A program made the position numbers and the translations under genes. Positions 33,522-46,245 of a stretch of 64,000 nucleotides of DNA are shown in pieces (within the stretch, counting starts at the first letter, position 1; every line of letters starts with the position of its first letter). The stretch spans positions 7,112,446 through 7,176,445 of the forward strand of contig OY970829.1 in the NCBI GenBank assembly GCA_963853835.1, given 5' to 3'. This DNA comes from Calendula officinalis. Its lineage: Eukaryota > Streptophyta > Magnoliopsida > Asterales > Asteraceae. The notes beneath the pieces were generated by a model. That model had not been told where the DNA came from and did not search any database. It saw nothing but the letters and a program-made list of their open reading frames with translations.

Positions 33522-34851
33522 ACAACACATAATCCTAATCTGGTTGAAAATTTTCGTCTGTCAAAGTCGACCAGCTGGAACCTTAATTTTTTCGGTGCCC
33601 GCTTGTAACCCTATTGCTGGAAAGTCCCATGGTTTACAATATGTATGGAAGAATAATTTCTCAATATCTAGTATTCATTGTAATGACAGTTTTGTCACCT
33701 TTTTTTGCTTGGTTTGGTTGGCCCGTTGACCGAACTTTGCAGGAGCCCGTTGACCGAACTTTGCAGGAGATATGGTTGGCTTTTGCACGAGCTTAAAGTT
33801 TAGTCACCATTGGGCATTTGGTCATGTGTTTGGTCTTGAGAGAGAAAATTCAGGTGATGCAGGTGGCAGTGGTGACGAAGCAACCGACACACCACTATCA
33901 AGGGTGACACTTAGCCGACGAAATTGTCGAATGAGCTGACAAAACCGTTGGCTATGCCCTAATATAATTTAATAATAACTTGTATATTGTATTAAATCTT
34001 CAAAGCATAGATATTGGCATATTGCAAGTATCAATAAGAAAAAGATGGTATTTGGAAAACTTGGCTGAAATAAAACAAAATTCAAATTTAAATAGAAAGA
34101 AAAAAAAAATCAAAAGCTTTTAACTTTGCACGTGGTTGATTAAGTCAGGTTCAGCTAATTCATCAAGTGAAAGTGCTTAATTTTCATTGAATTATCTACG
34201 ATAAGATACTAAATTGAACCGCTCCGACAACATAAAGTCTGTTGGAATCAAATATGAACAAAACAAAAATGAAGAAACAAGAAACGTTTCTCTGTATTTT
34301 TCTACTTCTATTTCATAAACAAATTACATGAAATAGCAAAGATGCTACCGATTCTATAGGAAATAATTAGGAAACACGGGATAATGGAATAACTAATTGC
34401 TCCTAATATTTCTCTCCACTCATGCAAATATACAATACCCTCCTAATTCTAACGTCCAATTGGAACCTCATAAAATACATGTGACCAAAATATAATAATG
34501 GACTTCATCACTTCAATCTTCAAATTGTTACCGATTTTAAGTGTATTGTGGGCTAAAAGTTCAAATGCGTGTAAACGGGCCTAATATTTGACTCATAAAA
34601 CTTAATCTGATTATGATAGTTGCATACCTGATTAACCCGATTCTAAATGCTCCTAACTCTTGGATGCAGTTTCTGGACGTTAATCAACCGTTCCAAACAC
34701 GGACATAAAAGGCTGATCATCTCTAGTGTATTTCAAGAAGTGCTCTCTGTATTTCAAGAACAAATTTTATGTCTTGTCTCAAACAGATTTTGTGAAATCA
34801 TTAGTGTTATGGGTAAAATAATATTTAGGAAAATGATTTCTCATTATAATT
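33522..34851. other. intergenic; small tandem duplication and an LTR-like start
   Basis: Contains an exact 24-bp tandem duplication at 33721-33768 (GCCCGTTGACCGAACTTTGC plus four bases, twice). A TGTTGGAATC sequence at about 34238 looks like the start of a copia LTR, but I found no partner, internal domain or target duplication. I see no gene. Confidence 0.5.
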
Positions 34852-34854
34852 TTA

Positions 34855-35051
34855 GGTGCCTGTTTGGTAGCATTTGAATGATAAATATCTGAATGATGCA
34901 GAGGTCTGAATGATTCAGACTTCCCCTTACATCTATTCGATTAAGAGGCTATTCAGATGCTGATTAAAAGACCTTACTAAACACTCTGAATCTGTCTGAT
35001 TAAGAAGTTGTCCTCTTAATTAAATTATTAAGAGACTTATCAAACATCACC
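34855..35051. mobile_element. Tourist-like MITE, second copy
   Basis: About 197 bp, related along its length to 26911-27124. Ends GGTGCCTGTTTGGTAG and the complement of AAACATCACC, with TTA on both sides (34852-34854, 35052-35054). Confidence 0.82.
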
Positions 35052-35140
35052 TTATTTAACTTAGATCCTCCAACGAATTTATCCATGAGGTTTTAGCTTT
35101 CATAAAACAAGACTATTTATTGGTGACATAGACAATTGAA

Positions 35141-35254
35141 GGTTGTGCATGTGTGATCAATTGAGTAACCACTTCGAGGGTTATGCATGTGCGATCACTT
35201 GATTAACCATTTCGAAGGTTGTGCATGTGTGATCACTTGATTAACAATTTGCTG
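35141..35254. repeat. 38-bp tandem repeat, three copies
   Basis: Units begin at 35141, 35179 and 35217 with GGTTRTGCATGTGYGATCA, each followed by TTGATTAACCA-like sequence. The copies differ by a few substitutions. Non-coding. Confidence 0.85.
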
Positions 35255-36186
35255 AAATGGGTCACTTATATTCAATGTCTTGTCTTTTTAAAATATATAT
35301 GTTCTTTCTTGGTTCATAAATAATAAAGTCTGGTAAAGATAAAGTAGTTATTTGATAATGAATCTATAGGGAATTTATTTATACATCACAACCTTTTAGT
35401 TTATATATACACAATACAAATTCTATAACTAATTATATTAAATAATAATTGTGGTAAATATAATAAAAAATATGATGTAAAATTCATTCCCAAATATTAT
35501 AGTTGATATTTATACGTTAACAAATAAATATTATACATTAGTTAAACATATGAAACACTTTTTTACTGTGTATTTTGTTGGGTAGTTAATTATTAAATAT
35601 ATATATTTCTAATTATTGATGGGATAATGAAATAAAAATAATACGTAATAAAAAAGTTATAATAACTGGAATTGCCACGTATTGAGGAGCCCATGAAGTG
35701 GGGGCATTTGTCTAGGTTCATCTGATCTTTTGTGGCCCATCTCCATGGTCCTAACACCAACTACTACTAACCTAGGTGCTTCCAAATATACAACCTTTAC
35801 TTCTATATGTACAACTGCTAGTTGCTTTGAAATAATTGGTGACCCGAGTGCATTCGGGTATGGATATATGGTGAGAGTGTTTGGCCAACGCTAGTACTAC
35901 AGTGTCTAGCTGTCCTCCATGTGATTCTATTTTAATTTCTTTTAGCTTTTTAGTTTTTTTCCCTGTAATATTTAAATGAAAAACTTAACTAGAGGTGGCT
36001 ATTTATAAGCTTATCCATAACCACCATTTCATTCAAATAATTTTGGTTGATTAAAATAGTTTATAAAAAACTGACATTGAATATTTAAATATTTTACTAG
36101 CCTGCATTGTCAACATTCTATTCATAGTACACAAGGGAATATCAATTTTTTAAATATGTGACAAAAGAGATAATAGGAGGTTTACC
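35255..36186. other. intergenic, nothing recognised
   Basis: AT-rich sequence up to the next MITE. No gene or RNA seen. Confidence 0.5.
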
Positions 36187-36403
36187 TAAGACGTCTCTAA
36201 GATTTTAAAGGTCTAGTGCGAATTGATAAAAATAGGCCCCCTAAGTACAAAATTTATACAAAAAAATTGGGATTTCTAATTTTTTCTATTAAATTAATAA
36301 GTTATCTTAAAATTTTAAGAGTATATATATAAGATTTATATAAAAATTGGGCCCCTATAAAAAGTAGGCCATGTGCGGCTGCACCTCCTCAAAGACACTC
36401 CTG
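36187..36403. mobile_element. hAT-type MITE, second copy of the intron MITE family
   Basis: 217 bp, related to 17244-17462 throughout (shared GGCCCC...AAAATTGGG and GTGCGGCTGCACCTCCTC segments). Perfect 8-bp duplication GGTTTACC at 36179-36186 and 36404-36411. The left terminal bases have mutated; the right end AGACACTCCTG is still recognisable. Confidence 0.88.
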
Positions 36404-36443
36404 GGTTTACCACTAATCTCATGATAACCGTCTGCTTTGCCGG

Positions 36444-37181
36444 TGTTAGTGATTTACGGTTTAATCAAGTAAAACGCAACGGAAAATAATATATATATAT
36501 CACTAATAACGGATCTACATATTGACAATATAATTAAGCATGAATATCAAAGAGTTAGGATGAAAATCATACCCTTGAAGCTTTTGATTACGCCAACGAT
36601 TGAGGAAGAATAACTTCAAGAATTCAATGTAATGGTATCCACACTACACCATATCAAGAACACCAATTGGGATGCTAGTCCCTTGATCAAGAATCAAAAC
36701 CACGTGAACTACAAGAACAGAAAAACAAACGATTTTGTTTTTCTTCTTATTTTGTTGCACGTTTAACCCAATGAAAAGGAGGAGGTATTTTCCTTTTTGT
36801 TTTTGGCGTAAGATCACCAACTGCTACCAAAACCCCCTTTTACTTTCTTTTCTATTGCGGCTGTGTTAGGGGGCGAGAGGGTGGATTAGGTTTTTATTTC
36901 CTGCTCCCAATTTAAGTATATATTCCCTAATTACAAGTTAAGAGATATGACACTTAGCCCCTTGTATATTTGATTCTTTATGATTACTCACTAATATGTT
37001 TTAACTTAACAATTAATTAAAACATAACTAGCCAAGTAATTATAGTTTATATAAATAATATAATTACCCTAATTATATTATATATATTAAATGGTGTTTG
37101 GTGTATAAGTGTGTGACCCTTTAGGCTCACATACGTTTAGCCATATAACTATATGTCATGTACGTGAAGCATATTCCAACA
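36444..37181 (-). repeat. 3' LTR of old copia element
   Basis: 738 bp, TGTTAGTGATTTACGG...CCAACA. It aligns with 46246-46993 with scattered differences. A CAAGTGGGAGC-type purine tract (minus strand) lies just inside it at about 37182-37192. Confidence 0.9.
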
Positions 37182-37989
37182 GCTCCCACTTGCGCACGTC
37201 ATAACAATCAAGTAGTTATAAAAACAAAGGTTAGAGTCTAGCAACCCGCCAATGCCCCTAGAAGTACGTGAGTGAGTTTCAGAAAAGTCCAGGTTCAAAG
37301 TTTTTCAATCAGTTATCCTTTTGTTACTGATACCATGTTGAATTTTAGACAAGGATTAATGTCAATCTAAAATTTCAACGATTCTGTTTCTCGATCTATA
37401 CATTGAAGTAGATTACCAAACCAATCAAGATTCATCTTGATTACCTTTGGGTACGGCCGTACAAACATCTATTCAAATCATCGAGGCCCAGTAGTATCAA
37501 ATCCAAAACATGTGGAGAAACAAATTCTTTATTGACTACACGTGTTTGATATATGCTTAATATCAAACCCGAAGATGGTTGTTATAGCAGCCTTATTTAG
37601 GTCAGCGTTTAACCACATCAAAGTTTGACACTCCACACACACAAACCAACTTGCATCTCAAGTCAGAGGATAAGCGACAAAGCCTTTGTGAGATTCACTT
37701 GTGACATAAATCCAAGAAGTGATTTCTCATAGGTTGGGTCAGTCCAATTGTGCATCACAATGAACAACATGTGAGTTTGATTTCATCATCCTTAGTCATA
37801 CTAAGATGATGTCATCAATGCCCTCAGATTTGTCTTAATAATATTCCCATATTATTAATATGACAATGGACAATTTAGAATATAAAACACAGTAAATATT
37901 CAAGGATATAAACATGCAAATATAGAACACAGTTGATATTCATATAAAAACGATCATATCAAATATATCAATTTATTCCAATATAAACT
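37182..37989 (-). other. 3' non-coding part of old copia element
   Basis: Lies between the RNase H relic and the 3' LTR. I see no convincing reading frame; any extra ORF that was here has decayed. Confidence 0.5.
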
Positions 37990-38328
37990 GCTCAACGTTC
38001 CATTATCCAAATACTAAAACAGATTTACATGAAACTACTAGCTTGTCGAAGTCCAATGTTCCATTCATATTCAATATGTTTGGTGCAAGACATTGAGTTC
38101 GATAAAGTGTCAGCTAGTTAGTTATCTGTTTGAACTTTTAGAGTACGAATTTCACATATGTCGATAAATCATTCGAATGTAGTGAACCTTCGTAAATAGG
38201 ATCTAGCGTCATCACGACCTATTTCAAACAAGTATAAGTATATCAAGTATACTTAGTTTCAGTTTGGTATCTCCACCATAACCAAAGAACATATATCCAG
38301 TATTTCAAAAAATACTTCAATGTGTTCT
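37990..38328 (-). pseudogene. copia RNase H relic
   Basis: The minus-strand frames show broken pieces typical of copia RNase H and the pol C-terminus: a TGYMFFGYGGDT-like piece near 38290 and a LADTLSNSM-like piece near 38090, with stops between them. The sequence is cut at 38328 by the inserted repeat. Confidence 0.75.
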
Positions 38329-41065
38329 TGTAACACCCAAAAATTCGTAAAAATTTAAAACTTTTTTGAGTACAAGATTTTAAATAAAAAGGTCCCAATA
38401 ACTTGAATAATTAAGTCCCAATAATAATATTTTCATTTAAAAATGTATTTAATGCGGAAATAGTTTAAATAAAATAAAGTGTTTTAAAATATTAAATGAT
38501 GTCCACATCAGCACTGGAAAGATACAGCGGTCAACCGTCCACCTTCTCATTTCCTTTGCTGGTACCTGAAACAATGTGGGGGAAAGTTTGGGTCAGCTGG
38601 GAAGCTGAGTGAATAATCTCAAAATGTAAACAATTAAAACATACAACACATGAGGGCACATCGGTGTACTCCTACTCAGAATCTACTCAGTTATTTACCC
38701 AGATTTATTTCTCAGATTTTATTACTCAGATTTTAATTTATATAGCGCGCTTGTGTGATTCAGGACGAGAGATCAACCTCGCCCCTCCTCAGACCCCAGA
38801 TTGCCACTCAGGCTATAAGTCAGATTTGCCACTCAGGCTAGATTTGCCACACAGGCTATAACTCAGACGGGAGGTGATCCCAAAAAACTCAGACGGGAGG
38901 TGATCCCAAATAGGCATATAGCCAAAACTCAGATGTGTGTTATTATGTTTTTATCTCTTTAACATAATTATCTCAGATGCCCTAGCATGTAGTAGCACAG
39001 ATACTCAGATCAGTATAATAAAAATAGATGCCCAGATACTCAGATAGCATGTCAAAACTCAGATAGCAAATATAGTGCAAGTAATGAAACATATAAGTCA
39101 TGTATGTATAACGTTATAACTGAATACACGGTGAGAATACTCACCTCGAGAAACGTAATCTCCAAAGGGTTCCCGACAGTCAAAGGTACAACAAGTTATC
39201 TCTTAGACGATCCTAAAACATAGAACGAAACCCCGAATTAAAATCCACCCAAAAACTTATTTTAGAAAAGCTGGCAGCACCCGTCAGTCTCACGGGAACT
39301 ACCATAACTCCTAAACGGCTAATTAGATTTCTCCCATATTTTTATCGCAGAAACTAGACGATCAGAACTACAAATCATTGTGAGACGGTCACTGGCCAAA
39401 ACAGACTCTAAGGCCTTCAAAATGGTGTCACAAGACAGGCATGTTGCACAGGTCAAGTTCCTAACAGCAGCAGATTAAAACAGACATATCTTTTAAATCG
39501 TAAATCGGATTGACGAGCGGTTTGCGGCAACGGAAAGCTGGCTCAGAATACTAGGAACTAGCGTGGGCCAAAATCTAAAACACATATTTTAAACATACTA
39601 AAAACAGCCGAGAACAACAGGACAGAAGTCTGCCAGAAAACGTTTTGACATAAAAACCCGATTTAGCAACGTGACTCGTTACCGAAAAACCCGAGCACCC
39701 AAATCATGAGAACCCGATAGATTAAAATCTTATATTATCAAATTATTAATGGTTTTATAAAACTTGATGGTAGAAGTGTCCCGATTGGGAAACCGAGAAC
39801 TTTACGGGTTCGGTTTCTCCTTCGGTTACAAATTCCCGACTTTTTATAAAAACGAATAAAACCACGACCCAACCCGCCGGGGAAACCTTAGGCTTGGCCT
39901 CGGCTGTCCGGTTCACAATTCCAACCCGGGTCTCAAAGCACTAAAACGGTTCTAGGTTAATCTAAGTCACGAAACTAATTAAACGATTGGGACAAGACAA
40001 CCTCAACAAGTTCATAACCAAACCGAACCCAATTCAATTTGGTATCAAACTCTCGATTCCTAGCAGCCCTCTAAAATACCGAATTGATTAGAATCAGATT
40101 ATATGTTCACGACAAAACAGAAACCGAGGAGAAAGAATGAACACCCTACCGAATAGAACTCCTATGCTCGATTCTTGCCTCGGTTGGAACCTCCGTCGAT
40201 GGTGACCCGTATTTCCCTGCTCGATGATGACCACAACAGTAAACCCGACATGGAAGGATTAGAAATACACACTATTGGTTTGAACCGATTAAAAATAGAA
40301 AAGCTGGAGCAAGGGGAACGATTACCGAACACAGTTGCCTATGGTTATGCGGAATTGCTTGGGTTCTCTCTCTCGATCATTGATTCTCACTTCGATTGCT
40401 TCTCTTTCTTCTCGATCAAAAGACGAATTGGCACAGGTTGGGAGAAAAACGGAGGAACTGGAGAGGCTCTTGTCATCGGTTGTGGGAGAAAATCACGAAG
40501 GGAGTTGTGAACGTGAAGAGTAGTGACGGCAATTAGGGTAGGAATTAAAATTGTGATGTTCTCCTTATTAACGATTTGTAGTTTTTATCTAGAATAACGA
40601 GGCCTCAAGCCCCACTCTTCTTACTTGGGCCGGCCACCTTACAGCTTTCTCGAGTCCAAAAGGGACTACACAAATCGGGCTCAACAATACTATAAGGGAA
40701 CAAGAAAATATCGGCCCTCTTTCACTCCTAGCCGATCCAAATTGAACCAATTCAGGTTCCGGTCGTCTAATCTAGCCGGACTCCATATTGTGGAAAAATC
40801 AATGACTCGGGCTCGGCCTTGACCTACGGCCGGCCTCACCCCGACTCAGAAACTAGACATCAACTATAAATTAATAACGATTCGGGTTTTACACATCGCG
40901 ATAATGAAACGTCACATCCCATTATTAAATAACACACATAATATAGATCACATAATTGCATAAATTAACACGTCACATATTTATTTCACCAAATAAATAA
41001 TACCATAAAATTTAATAATGAATAAAACGTAATTAAATTAAATTATAAAATTTTGGGGCGTTACA
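38329..41065. repeat. solo-LTR-like insertion, 2.7 kb
   Basis: Begins TGTAACACCCAAAAATTCG and ends TTTTGGGGCGTTACA, the TG...CA inverted ends of an LTR. Inside are GC-richer blocks and short repeats (CTCAGACGGGAGGTGATCCC twice near 38865-38905, and GATTTGCCACTCAGGCT-type units). It has no coding domain, primer site or partner LTR. Flanks GTTCT and ACTAA do not match, so the target duplication is lost or the right edge was rearranged with the adjacent TRIM. Superfamily unresolved. Confidence 0.6.
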
Positions 41066-41071
41066 ACTAAT

Positions 41072-41404
41072 TGTAAGATTCGTCCCACATTGGTTGGAGA
41101 GGGGAACGAAACACACTTTATAAGGGTGTTGATACCTCTCTTAGCATGAGGCCTTTTGGGTGGAAGTGGTCCATACCAAGAACAAAACCGTGCGCCGGTG
41201 GGCAAAGCGGACAATATTGTGCTACGGGGTTCTGGGATGTTACAAGTGGTATCAGAGCCAGACCTGGGCCGATGTGCACAACGAGGGCGTTGTGTCCCAA
41301 GAGGGGGAGAATTGTAAGATTCGTCCCACATTGGTTGGAGAGGGGAACGAAACACACTTTATAAGGGTGTGGATACCTCTCTTAGCATGAGGCCTTTTGG
41401 GTGG
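41072..41404 (+). mobile_element. TRIM retrotransposon, truncated second LTR
   Basis: LTR 1 is 41072-41244 (TGTAAGATTCG...GTTACA, 173 bp). It is followed by AG and an exact tRNA-Met primer site TGGTATCAGAGC (41247-41258), a 67-bp non-coding interior and a purine tract AAGAGGGGGAGAA. LTR 2 begins at 41313, repeats the first 92 bp almost exactly and then stops at 41404. The layout and size are those of terminal-repeat retrotransposons in miniature. Truncation of LTR 2 suggests illegitimate recombination with the copia sequence it abuts. Confidence 0.88.
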
Positions 41405-42369
41405 ATGATGAATGGAATAGCCGATTCATAGGGATTACATTCATTCGCTTCACCACATCAGGTGTGGAAGGTCCTTGAGTCTCACTCAAGTTTACATTGT
41501 GTTGCATACGAGGACTTCCTCGTTTGGGAGCATCCATTCTAAACCTTTTTAGACTTTTGTCAATGTAAGCACTTTGACTTAAACCAATTAACCGCTTTGA
41601 TCTATCATTATAGATCTTTACTCCAAGTATGTATGTCGTATTCCTACAATCCTTCATGTCAAAGCATTTTCCAAGCCAGGATTTTCATCTTGTAGCATTG
41701 GTATATTGTTTCACATGAGTGACATGTCATCAACATGTATGACTTGAGAAACGACTATGCTCCCACTAGCTTTCATATATACACATGCTCAGTTTGGGTT
41801 TTAGGTGAAACAAATGGTTTTATTTCATCATTACCAAATCTCATAGTCATAGTACACTACTTCGGCTATAAGAATCCTAATGTCTTTAGTAACAGGCGAG
41901 AAGGTTTCATCATTTCCAATCCCGTAGGATTGAGTGTAACCTTTTGCTACTACAAGAGCTTTATAGGTGTATATATTTTCATCCATGTCAACAGTCTTAC
42001 TGTCTTAATAAAAGACCAACCAAGTTCAAAACTTGATTGTCTCTCATGGATTTCATTTTCGCATTCATAGCTTCAAGTCATTTTTCGAATTCAAAATTCG
42101 ATAATGCAACTTGATAGTTAGGGGGTTCATTATGATCCTCAAAACTTTGCTCCTCGGCATCGACATAAATCTATATCGTTCAGGTGCATGAGGTGTCCTT
42201 GCGGACCTACGAATGGGAACAACATCATCCTGTGGTCCAACATCTATATGTCCAGCCTCAGAATGATATTTGCTAGTGTTACCAGAAGGTTGTGCATCTT
42301 CGCTTGTTGTCTTGCCGAGTTGATTTTTTACTTTCACTTTAGAAAGCTTTGAACGTTTCAAAGATTTCA
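41405..42369 (-). pseudogene. copia RT relic (linker and thumb region)
   Basis: Open pieces at 42370-42065 and 41657-41382 read like copia pol. The first has a RRSARTPHAPERYRF linker. The second has TYILGVKIYNDRSKRLIGLS, typical of the RT thumb. Stops and frame changes separate them and the YVDD core is not intact. The sequence is interrupted at 41404 by the TRIM. Confidence 0.82.
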
Positions 42370-42377
42370 TGTTTATG

Positions 42378-42946
42378 CTATGCAGTTATCTAAGTCAGAA
42401 AACGAATACAGGTCGAGGTCCTAGATCTGAGATATCGTTTATCTCAGTGAGATATCGGTGGGATATCGGTTTTTTTATATTGTACTGAAAAAATTATATA
42501 TATTATATATAGTTATATATAAAGAGTTAAAGACATGTTTTAAGTCCCAACATAGCATAAAAAGTCCCAAAAGGTCCCAAAAAGTCAGTCAATATTGTCT
42601 AAACCATAAAAAGCTAAACAACAAACATAGCACAAACAGAAAACTAGGTTAGATATTATTAAAATTTAGGTTTTGGAGTGGAATGAGCCTTTTTTTAATG
42701 GGCTAGAACAAAAAACTAGGTTAGATATTATTAAAATTGGTGCCCAAGTCAAGCAACAGATCCAAAAAAATACAGGAAAAAAACCGAGATCTCGATTTCA
42801 AAATATCGGTGAGATCTCAGTCAATATCGCCGATATTCTCGGGACCTATATTTGGGACCTATATTTGATACCTGTATTATTTTGATCTCCGAGATCCGAG
42901 ATCTCACTGAGATCCCGGTGAGATTCCACCGATATTAACTGCCCAG
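42378..42946. mobile_element. hAT-like non-autonomous element with GAGATATCGG repeats
   Basis: 569 bp with a perfect 8-bp duplication TGTTTATG (42370-42377, 42947-42954). Ends CTATGCAGTTA and the complement of CTGGGCAGTTAA form a short inverted repeat. Near both ends are many GAGATATCGG, GAGATCTC and GATATCGGTGAGAT pieces in both orientations, so each end can fold. It has no coding domain and lies inside the integrase-RT region of the old copia. Confidence 0.82.
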
Positions 42947-42953
42947 TGTTTAT

Positions 42954-43560
42954 GTTTAATCAAGTAAACATAACCATAGCGACTGATATCATCAAAGCTT
43001 TAGTGTTGATGTTTAATCAAGTAAACATAACTAAAGCAATTGATATTATCTTTGAAAATGATAAAGTAGGTGGCACCTTCCCTAGTCTTAGTTTTAAAAG
43101 GGCCGCATACATCAGTATGTATGAGTCGAAGTAGATTTTTAGCTCTTTTGCCTAACATGGGAGAAAAGCTTCCTTGTTATCTTTCCATAATATACAAGAG
43201 AGGCATTTAAATGATTCATAATCATTTGTTAAGAAGCCCGTCGTGTTATAGTGTCAAAATGCGTTTCTTGTTTATGTGGAAAAGATGACAATGCTCTAGG
43301 TAAATGGAATCCAAACCGTTTTGGATTCTTGAGTGCTACATTTGTATATAGAACTATCGTTTGAATCTGGATCATGTATATCAATTTTAAGTATACTATT
43401 ACAAGGAGTAGTTATAAAATATGTTATTTTTCATAAAACATAATATCATAATCCATAATAGTTTGAATAAATCATTATTCAACAAACGATAAAGCTAAAC
43501 AATGCATAATTAACAATTGTTCAAAACAATAATTAGCGCATTAGGAAGGATAAGATCACA
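42954..43560 (-). pseudogene. copia integrase start relic, with a 57-bp tandem duplication
   Basis: Minus-strand fragments near 43060-43200 resemble the pre-integrase/integrase start in several frames. A 57-bp segment beginning GTTTAATCAAGTAAACATAA is tandemly repeated at 42954 and 43011. No catalytic D-D-E triad is readable. Confidence 0.6.
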
Positions 43561-43727
43561 GCTTCCATTCTTTTAGCTTTCTACTTCACACTTAATCTTG
43601 CACATTTGTGTAAATGTGAGTTCCACAACTAGTGTCATACACTCAAGATTTATTACGAAAAGTATAGAGGTCTATAATGAAGATACCTAATGTGCTAGCT
43701 AGAACACATTTGTCCTTCATCAACTCT

Positions 43728-44480
43728 GCCAAGTAGGCAGGACAATTCCTCCTTCAATGGCCGGTTTCATCATAATGATGGCAAGAAATATCCTTTGCAG
43801 GGTGCTCCTTTTTAGCAGGTGGGGAAATCGTAGGTTTGGAAAAGTAAACTAGCTTACCCTTACCTAGACTCTTGCCTCGTGCTTACGGTTTTACCTTCCC
43901 TGATTGCTAGAGAAGTATTGGGTAACCCTTGCTCAACCAGTTTTACCATAGCATGTTATTCAACGATTGTCTTCCCCATGCTATGTACTTTTAAAACTCT
44001 TTTCAAACTGGTCATAGTCCTTGGATAGTGAGGTAAGAATCAAGCTCATTCCAAGAACTTGTGGTAAGGGGTAACCAAGACGTTCCATTTGATCAAGATA
44101 GCATTTCATATTCAAGATGTAAGTGCTAACTGATTGGCAGTCCTCCTGCTTGTAAGCGTGGGATGCTTTAACTCTTCCGAACAGTTCATGTTCTGCTTGT
44201 TGTTGAAATATCATTTTCAACTCGCTAAACGTGTCATATGTTGCGAGTTCCTCTAAGTTCTTTCGGATCTCGAGGTTCATGCTCACAAGCATAGGATAGC
44301 GACTTCTTGGTGTTCGTTAAACGTTTCGGTAAAGGCTTGACGAACAGCATCAGAAGAATTGGCAGGAGGTGCCTCAGATAAGGCCTCTTATAGGTGTATC
44401 AACTTGTTCTCATATCTAAGGACAATCATTAGAGTTCGATATTAGTCGATTTCAGTTTTCAAGAACTGATTTTAGAGTGG
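43728..44480 (-). pseudogene. copia gag relic with mutated zinc knuckle
   Basis: An open piece at 44292-43981 is a UBN2-type gag (motifs SVSTYILNMKCYLDQMERLG and LTSLSKDYDQF). Downstream, 43736-43795 keeps a CHHY...GH...NC knuckle that contains a TGA at 43754-43756. The N-terminal part up to about 44480 is frame-broken. Confidence 0.82.
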
Positions 44481-46245
44481 AGATACTTAGGTATTGATTT
44501 GTTGTTGTTATCTATATAACACACAAAGTTCAAAAAATAGTATTTTCAATAATAATATCTTTTAAAAAATTAACTACCCAATTACTTTTATTAAAAGCTA
44601 AGATCCCATTGAGCTTCTATCACCGCATCAGTTGATCTGCTAGTGATGATAGATCCAATAGGTAGGTGACGATCAACAATTGCATTACAAGTGCAACTCT
44701 TAGAGGTATGGGACTTCATGGCACCTAGTGAACAAGCATCTAGGGTTAAGTGGCATGTTTGTCGCATCTTCCCCTCGTGTCAAGGTCTCACCGTTAACTC
44801 GATTAAGTCATCCAATGTGAACTCGTGTCAAAATAAATCTAGGTCTCACGCGTAGACAATAATGACCTCGGATCTAAATTCAAACCACGTCTCACGTGAA
44901 TTTAAAAGTAGAAGCAAGTGATTTCAACCAATTGGACGGCGTGACTTAAATTTGAGGGATGAAAAAATTTTAAGAAAAAATTTATTAAGATATGAATGAA
45001 TCATGTACTCCATTCATACCAATTCATAAGTCATTTTAATAAGCGGTAAAAACTTTTAACGATTATTAAGTGTTAACTTTCAAATCGCATTTAAACTTTA
45101 TTTTAATCTCAAAACCATGTTTAGATTAAAGAGTAATCATCAATGATTAACAAGTAATCATAGATGATTAAATTTTGGATGTTTTAATGTTTGTGTTTAA
45201 AAATCATATTTTTAGTTGTTTTATTATTTGTATCATATAGAAATTATATCACAACCACAAACATATAGTAAAACATGCAACACAATTTGTGCAAAACCTC
45301 GACCGATGATAACCTAAGTTCGGTCACGTGAGTCATCACGACGGACCGAAGGGTCAAACTAGGGGACGGGCTAACATGAACCCAAACGGGCCAATATAAA
45401 CCCAGTGGGCTCCCACTTGCTCCAAGACATTCATGAGCAAGTAGAAACCAAATTTGTGAAAAATGCAATCTGCCAGAAATTTCCAGCAGACTTTGAAGCC
45501 CGAAAAGTCACTGATGGAGTCTTCGTTGGTCTTCCCTGCCTTCTGGAAAGTTGTAGCCCACGACTTGGCAAGCATTTTAGGCTTTTGAAACGCTCAAAAC
45601 GGAGTCCGTATGCTTCTGGAAAACCTGTTTTCGTACAGCCCCTGCTGTTGTGACGGAAATTTGTTGTTTTCTTCATTTTTCTTCAATCTTGGTCAACAAT
45701 TTACAATACAAAAAAATAATGAAATACAACCTATTCTATTACTTTTACATTGACAGATTGCCCCAAAAAATGGCACCAAAAATTAGAATAAAAAATAAAA
45801 ATTACAATATCGCCAAAAACCACGGCTTTTCCAAACAAACAACCAATCCAAGCATTCAACTTAATCACAAACGGTCTAGTTTTTCATCGGTTTTGCACAA
45901 TCAATCAACTTTTGACTAGGTTTTGGCTTGGTTTATGGCAAAAATACATGTTTTGCCATATGATAAATTAACAATTAAAATAAAATTCCAAGCCAAATAA
46001 TATAAAAAAATTCAATAAACAAGATTATTTTTTTATCTAGGTTTTTTTGTAACTAGTAGCAATTAGGATTCCAAAAAATTAAATTTTTAACCCAGTTTAT
46101 TTAAAATTTTCGAAAAACAAAGAACCCTAGGGTTCTTTGTTCCGATCGGCGCACCAAGGAGGCCGAAAAAAAAAATGAATTTTTTTGCTACTTTTTATAA
46201 AAAACTTGCTAATTAAATCATCAATATGACGACTCGTGATACCAC
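44481..46245 (-). other. 5' leader of old copia element
   Basis: About 1.7 kb between the 5' LTR primer site and gag. No supported coding region. It contains two loose relatives of the 20-bp palindrome found at 52.9-53.4 kb (TAATCATCAATGATTAA and TAATCATAGATGATTAAA, near 45127-45163). Confidence 0.55.

Noticed and set aside
34238..34700. Possible copia solo LTR starting TGTTGGAATC
   Set aside because: No matching end, partner LTR, primer site or target duplication could be found.
40175..40510. 111-codon plus-strand frame inside the solo-LTR-like repeat
   Set aside because: No recognised domain, no neighbouring element gene, and it lies in repeat DNA; likely chance.
41038..41390. Several overlapping frames on both strands over the TRIM
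   Set aside because: They are fully explained by the TRIM LTRs, which are non-coding.
45244..45676. Overlapping frames of 73-82 codons in the old copia leader
   Set aside because: They lie in the untranslated 5' region of a decayed element, overlap in conflicting frames and show no domain.
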